Made by a program: the position numbers and the translations under genes. This document shows, piece by piece, positions 61,301-64,000 of a DNA stretch of 64,000 bases. Under the pieces are notes generated by a model. It had not been told where the DNA came from. It ran no database searches and was given only the letters and a program-made list of their open reading frames with translations. Location: the NCBI GenBank assembly GCA_902622745.1, contig CACNQW010000002.1, positions 29,356-93,355 on the forward strand, read 5' to 3'. This stretch comes from an uncultured SAR116 cluster alpha proteobacterium (GTDB lineage Bacteria; Pseudomonadota; Alphaproteobacteria; Puniceispirillales; Marisalimonadaceae). Within the stretch, counting starts at the first letter, position 1. Each line of letters begins with the position of its first letter.

Positions 61301-63589
61301 ATGTTATCAAGATCACTAGAGGAAACTTTGAGACGTGCGATGAATTTAGCATCCTCCAAAAAGCACGAGTTTGCAACTTTAGAGCATTTGTTGTTTTCAT
61401 TATTAGAAGATAAAGATGCGATAGAAGTATTTAAAGCATGTGGTGTAGATATAAAACTTCTAGAAGATGATCTTAATGGTTATTTAGATAAAGATTTAAA
61501 ATCAATTGTTAGTTCAAATGAAGATATAGATACTCAGCCAACATCAGGGTTTCAACGTGTTGTTCAAAGAGCTGTCATACATACTCAATCATCAGGAAAA
61601 AACGAAGCAAACGGGGCAAATGTTTTAGTTGCTATGTTTTCTGAAAGAGATTGTTATGCAGTATATTTACTTCAAAAGCAGAACATGAAAAGACTAGATG
61701 CTGTTAGTTTTATTAGTCATGGTCTTGCAAAAGATCCAAACTATTCTCAATCTAAAACTGATGAAGATGCGGAGGCGGAGACTCAAATAAATTCAAAAAA
61801 AGAAAGTGCATTAAAAAAATATGCTGTTGATCTTAATGAAAAATCTGCATCTGGAAAAATTGATCCAGTCATTGGAAGAAAGAAAGAACTCGATAGAACC
61901 ATACAAGTTTTATGTAGAAGAACAAAGAATAATCCCTTAATGGTTGGGGATCCTGGTGTTGGAAAAACAGCTATAGCAGAAGGACTTGCAGATAAAATTG
62001 TTAAAGGCGAGGTTCCAGAAGTGTTATTGAAATCTGAAATTTATGCTCTTGATATGGGGGCACTTCTAGCAGGCACAAGATATAGAGGGGATTTTGAAGA
62101 ACGTTTAAAAGCAGTTATTAAAGAAATTGAAAAGAATGAAAATGCAATATTATTTATTGATGAAATTCATACAATAATTGGTGCTGGCGCTACGAGTGGT
62201 GGTGCAATGGATGCCTCAAATTTACTAAAGCCTGTTCTTCAAACAGGGACACTTAGATGCATTGGTTCAACTACATATAAAGAATATAGAGGTTATTTTG
62301 ATAAAGACAGAGCTTTAGTAAGAAGATTCCAAAAAATAGATATAAAAGAACCTAATGTTGATGATGCAATCAAAATTTTAATGGGGCTTAAGTCAAGATA
62401 TGAAGATCACCATAAAATTAAGTTTACCAATGACGCAATTAAAACTGCAGTTGAATTATCTTTTAGATATATAAATGAAAGAAAACTTCCTGATAAGGCT
62501 ATTGATGTAATTGACGAAACAGCAGCTGCACAGATGCTTCTGCCTCAAAACAAAAGAAAGAAAACAATTGATAAACAAGAAATAGAAGAGACAGTTGCTT
62601 TAATTGCTAGAATACCCCCAAAACATGTTTCTAAAGACGATAAAAAGGCACTTTTAAATCTAGAGAGTGATCTGAAAAGAATGGTTTATGGTCAAGATAA
62701 AGCTATATCTGCCTTGGTTTCAAGTGTAAAATTGTCAAGGGCAGGTCTTAGAGAAGGAGAAAAACCAATAGGTTGTTATTTATTCTCTGGCCCTACTGGA
62801 GTTGGGAAAACTGAAGTGGCAAGACAATTGTCTGAGTCATATGGTATTAAACTTACTAGATTTGATATGTCAGAATATATGGAGAGACATACCGTTTCCA
62901 GGTTGATAGGTGCACCTCCGGGTTATGTTGGTTTTGATCAAGGAGGGTTATTAACTGATGCAATTGATCAAAATCCCCATTCAGTATTACTTTTAGATGA
63001 AATTGAAAAAGCACATCCTGATTTGTTTAATTTATTACTTCAAGTGATGGATCACGGTAAATTAACTGATAATAATGGTAAGTCAGTAGATTTTAGAAAT
63101 GTTATTTTAATTATGACTACTAATGCAGGGGCTTCAGAATTATCAAGATCATCTATTGGATTTTTAAATGACACAAAAAATGATGCTGATACACAAGCAA
63201 TAGAAAAATTATTTACTCCAGAATTTCGCAATAGGTTAGATGCTGTTATACCATTTGACTATTTAGATATAGAAGTAATTAAAATGGTAGTAGATAAATT
63301 TATAATGCAATTAGAGGCACAATTGTCCGATAAAGGTGTTTCTATAATGCTTTCTGATGAAGCAAGACATTGGTTAGCTAAAAAAGGTTATGATAAGATT
63401 TTTGGAGCAAGACCTTTAAATAGATTAATTCAAGAAAAGATTAAAAAACCACTAGCTGAAGAACTTCTGTTTGGAAAACTAGTAAAAGGGGGTAACGTTT
63501 TTGTAGATAACAAAAAAGATGAATTAATTATTAAATCAGAATCTTCTACTAAAACAACAGATAAAAAAAATACAAAAATTAAGATTTAA
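61301..63589 (+). CDS. clpA: ATP-dependent Clp protease ATP-binding subunit ClpA
   Basis: Two AAA+ modules: GDPGVGKTAIAEGLA and FSGPTGVGKTEVARQLS; directly after clpS. Confidence 0.98.
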   Translation: MLSRSLEETLRRAMNLASSKKHEFATLEHLLFSLLEDKDAIEVFKACGVDIKLLEDDLNGYLDKDLKSIVSSNEDIDTQPTSGFQRVVQRAVIHTQSSGKNEANGANVLVAMFSERDCYAVYLLQKQNMKRLDAVSFISHGLAKDPNYSQSKTDEDAEAETQINSKKESALKKYAVDLNEKSASGKIDPVIGRKKELDRTIQVLCRRTKNNPLMVGDPGVGKTAIAEGLADKIVKGEVPEVLLKSEIYALDMGALLAGTRYRGDFEERLKAVIKEIEKNENAILFIDEIHTIIGAGATSGGAMDASNLLKPVLQTGTLRCIGSTTYKEYRGYFDKDRALVRRFQKIDIKEPNVDDAIKILMGLKSRYEDHHKIKFTNDAIKTAVELSFRYINERKLPDKAIDVIDETAAAQMLLPQNKRKKTIDKQEIEETVALIARIPPKHVSKDDKKALLNLESDLKRMVYGQDKAISALVSSVKLSRAGLREGEKPIGCYLFSGPTGVGKTEVARQLSESYGIKLTRFDMSEYMERHTVSRLIGAPPGYVGFDQGGLLTDAIDQNPHSVLLLDEIEKAHPDLFNLLLQVMDHGKLTDNNGKSVDFRNVILIMTTNAGASELSRSSIGFLNDTKNDADTQAIEKLFTPEFRNRLDAVIPFDYLDIEVIKMVVDKFIMQLEAQLSDKGVSIMLSDEARHWLAKKGYDKIFGARPLNRLIQEKIKKPLAEELLFGKLVKGGNVFVDNKKDELIIKSESSTKTTDKKNTKIKI

Positions 63590-64000
63590 TTTTTAAATTT
63601 AAAAGGATTATCATTATTATTAACATAATCAATGTTTTCTTGAATATGTATTTTTTCATCATTTATAAAAGCTGAAACAGCATTTCTAAATGAGGAGTTT
63701 GGAAGATAATGATAACTAAAAGTTGGTTTAGCTAAATACCCTCTTTTAATTTTATGATGTCCTTGAGCACCAGCTTCAACAACCTTTAATTTTTGATCAA
63801 TTGCATAATCTATAGCCTGATAATAACACATCTCAAAATGCAAAAAAGGGACATCAATTTTAGATCCCCAATTTCTACCATATAAACAATTTTGATCAGT
63901 GAAATTTAGAGCACCAGCAACTATTTGATCATCCTTTTCTGCTATAATGAGAACAATTTTTTTATTTAACTTTTCTGATATAGATGAGAAAAAATCTCTT
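63586..64000 (-). CDS. GNAT/FemAB-like acyltransferase (DUF482 type), truncated by window end
   Basis: Frame stays open past the track start to 64000: NCLYGRNWGSKIDVPFLHFEMCYYQAIDYAIDQKLKVVEAGAQGHHKIKRGYLAKPT. Confidence 0.85.
   Translation of the reverse strand, partial: RDFFSSISEKLNKKIVLIIAEKDDQIVAGALNFTDQNCLYGRNWGSKIDVPFLHFEMCYYQAIDYAIDQKLKVVEAGAQGHHKIKRGYLAKPTFSYHYLPNSSFRNAVSAFINDEKIHIQENIDYVNNNDNPFKFKN

Overview
This is a 64 kb, strongly AT-rich (by eye), gene-dense bacterial chromosome segment. Gene content and order fit a streamlined marine-type alphaproteobacterium in the broad SAR11/AEGEAN-169 style; that placement is inference, since no rRNA is present. The order is: ctaB(end)-small TM ORF-ctaG-coxC-SURF1-thrC-M16 protease; YqgE, ScsB/DsbD-like, peroxiredoxin, rnhA, thrB, ispH; atpI-B-E-F'-F; smc-dsbA-dciA-like/mutY; purH, heparinase II/III-like, rsmB-like; SDHAF4-like and DUF1491-like small genes; panE-like/AMP ligase/enolase-superfamily dehydratase; dus; ispZ-like; a complete ccmABCDEFGHI block; acnB; a CoA-transferase/HIBADH/TPP-enzyme/SDR group; SUV3-like helicase-S4-ferredoxin-CarD; pip, xseB-ispA-dxs-tlyA; aroC, fabI, pdxH, MFS, M20 peptidase; umuDC; a SPOR D-Ala-D-Ala carboxypeptidase; clpS-clpA. 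I saw no tRNA, rRNA, CRISPR array, transposase, prophage or recognisable defence island. Four small or partial genes missing from the ORF track were recovered: ctaB C-terminus, the ctaB-ctaG inter-ORF, SDHAF4/DUF1674 and ccmD. The best non-coding signals are an alphaproteobacterial LexA box (GAAC-N7-GAAC) before umuDC, a nested inverted repeat 5' of acnB, and a 14-bp repeat spaced exactly 100 bp apart between ccmA and acnB. I did not find a convincing previously undescribed system; the two small metabolic clusters are the most plausible places for uncharacterised biochemistry.
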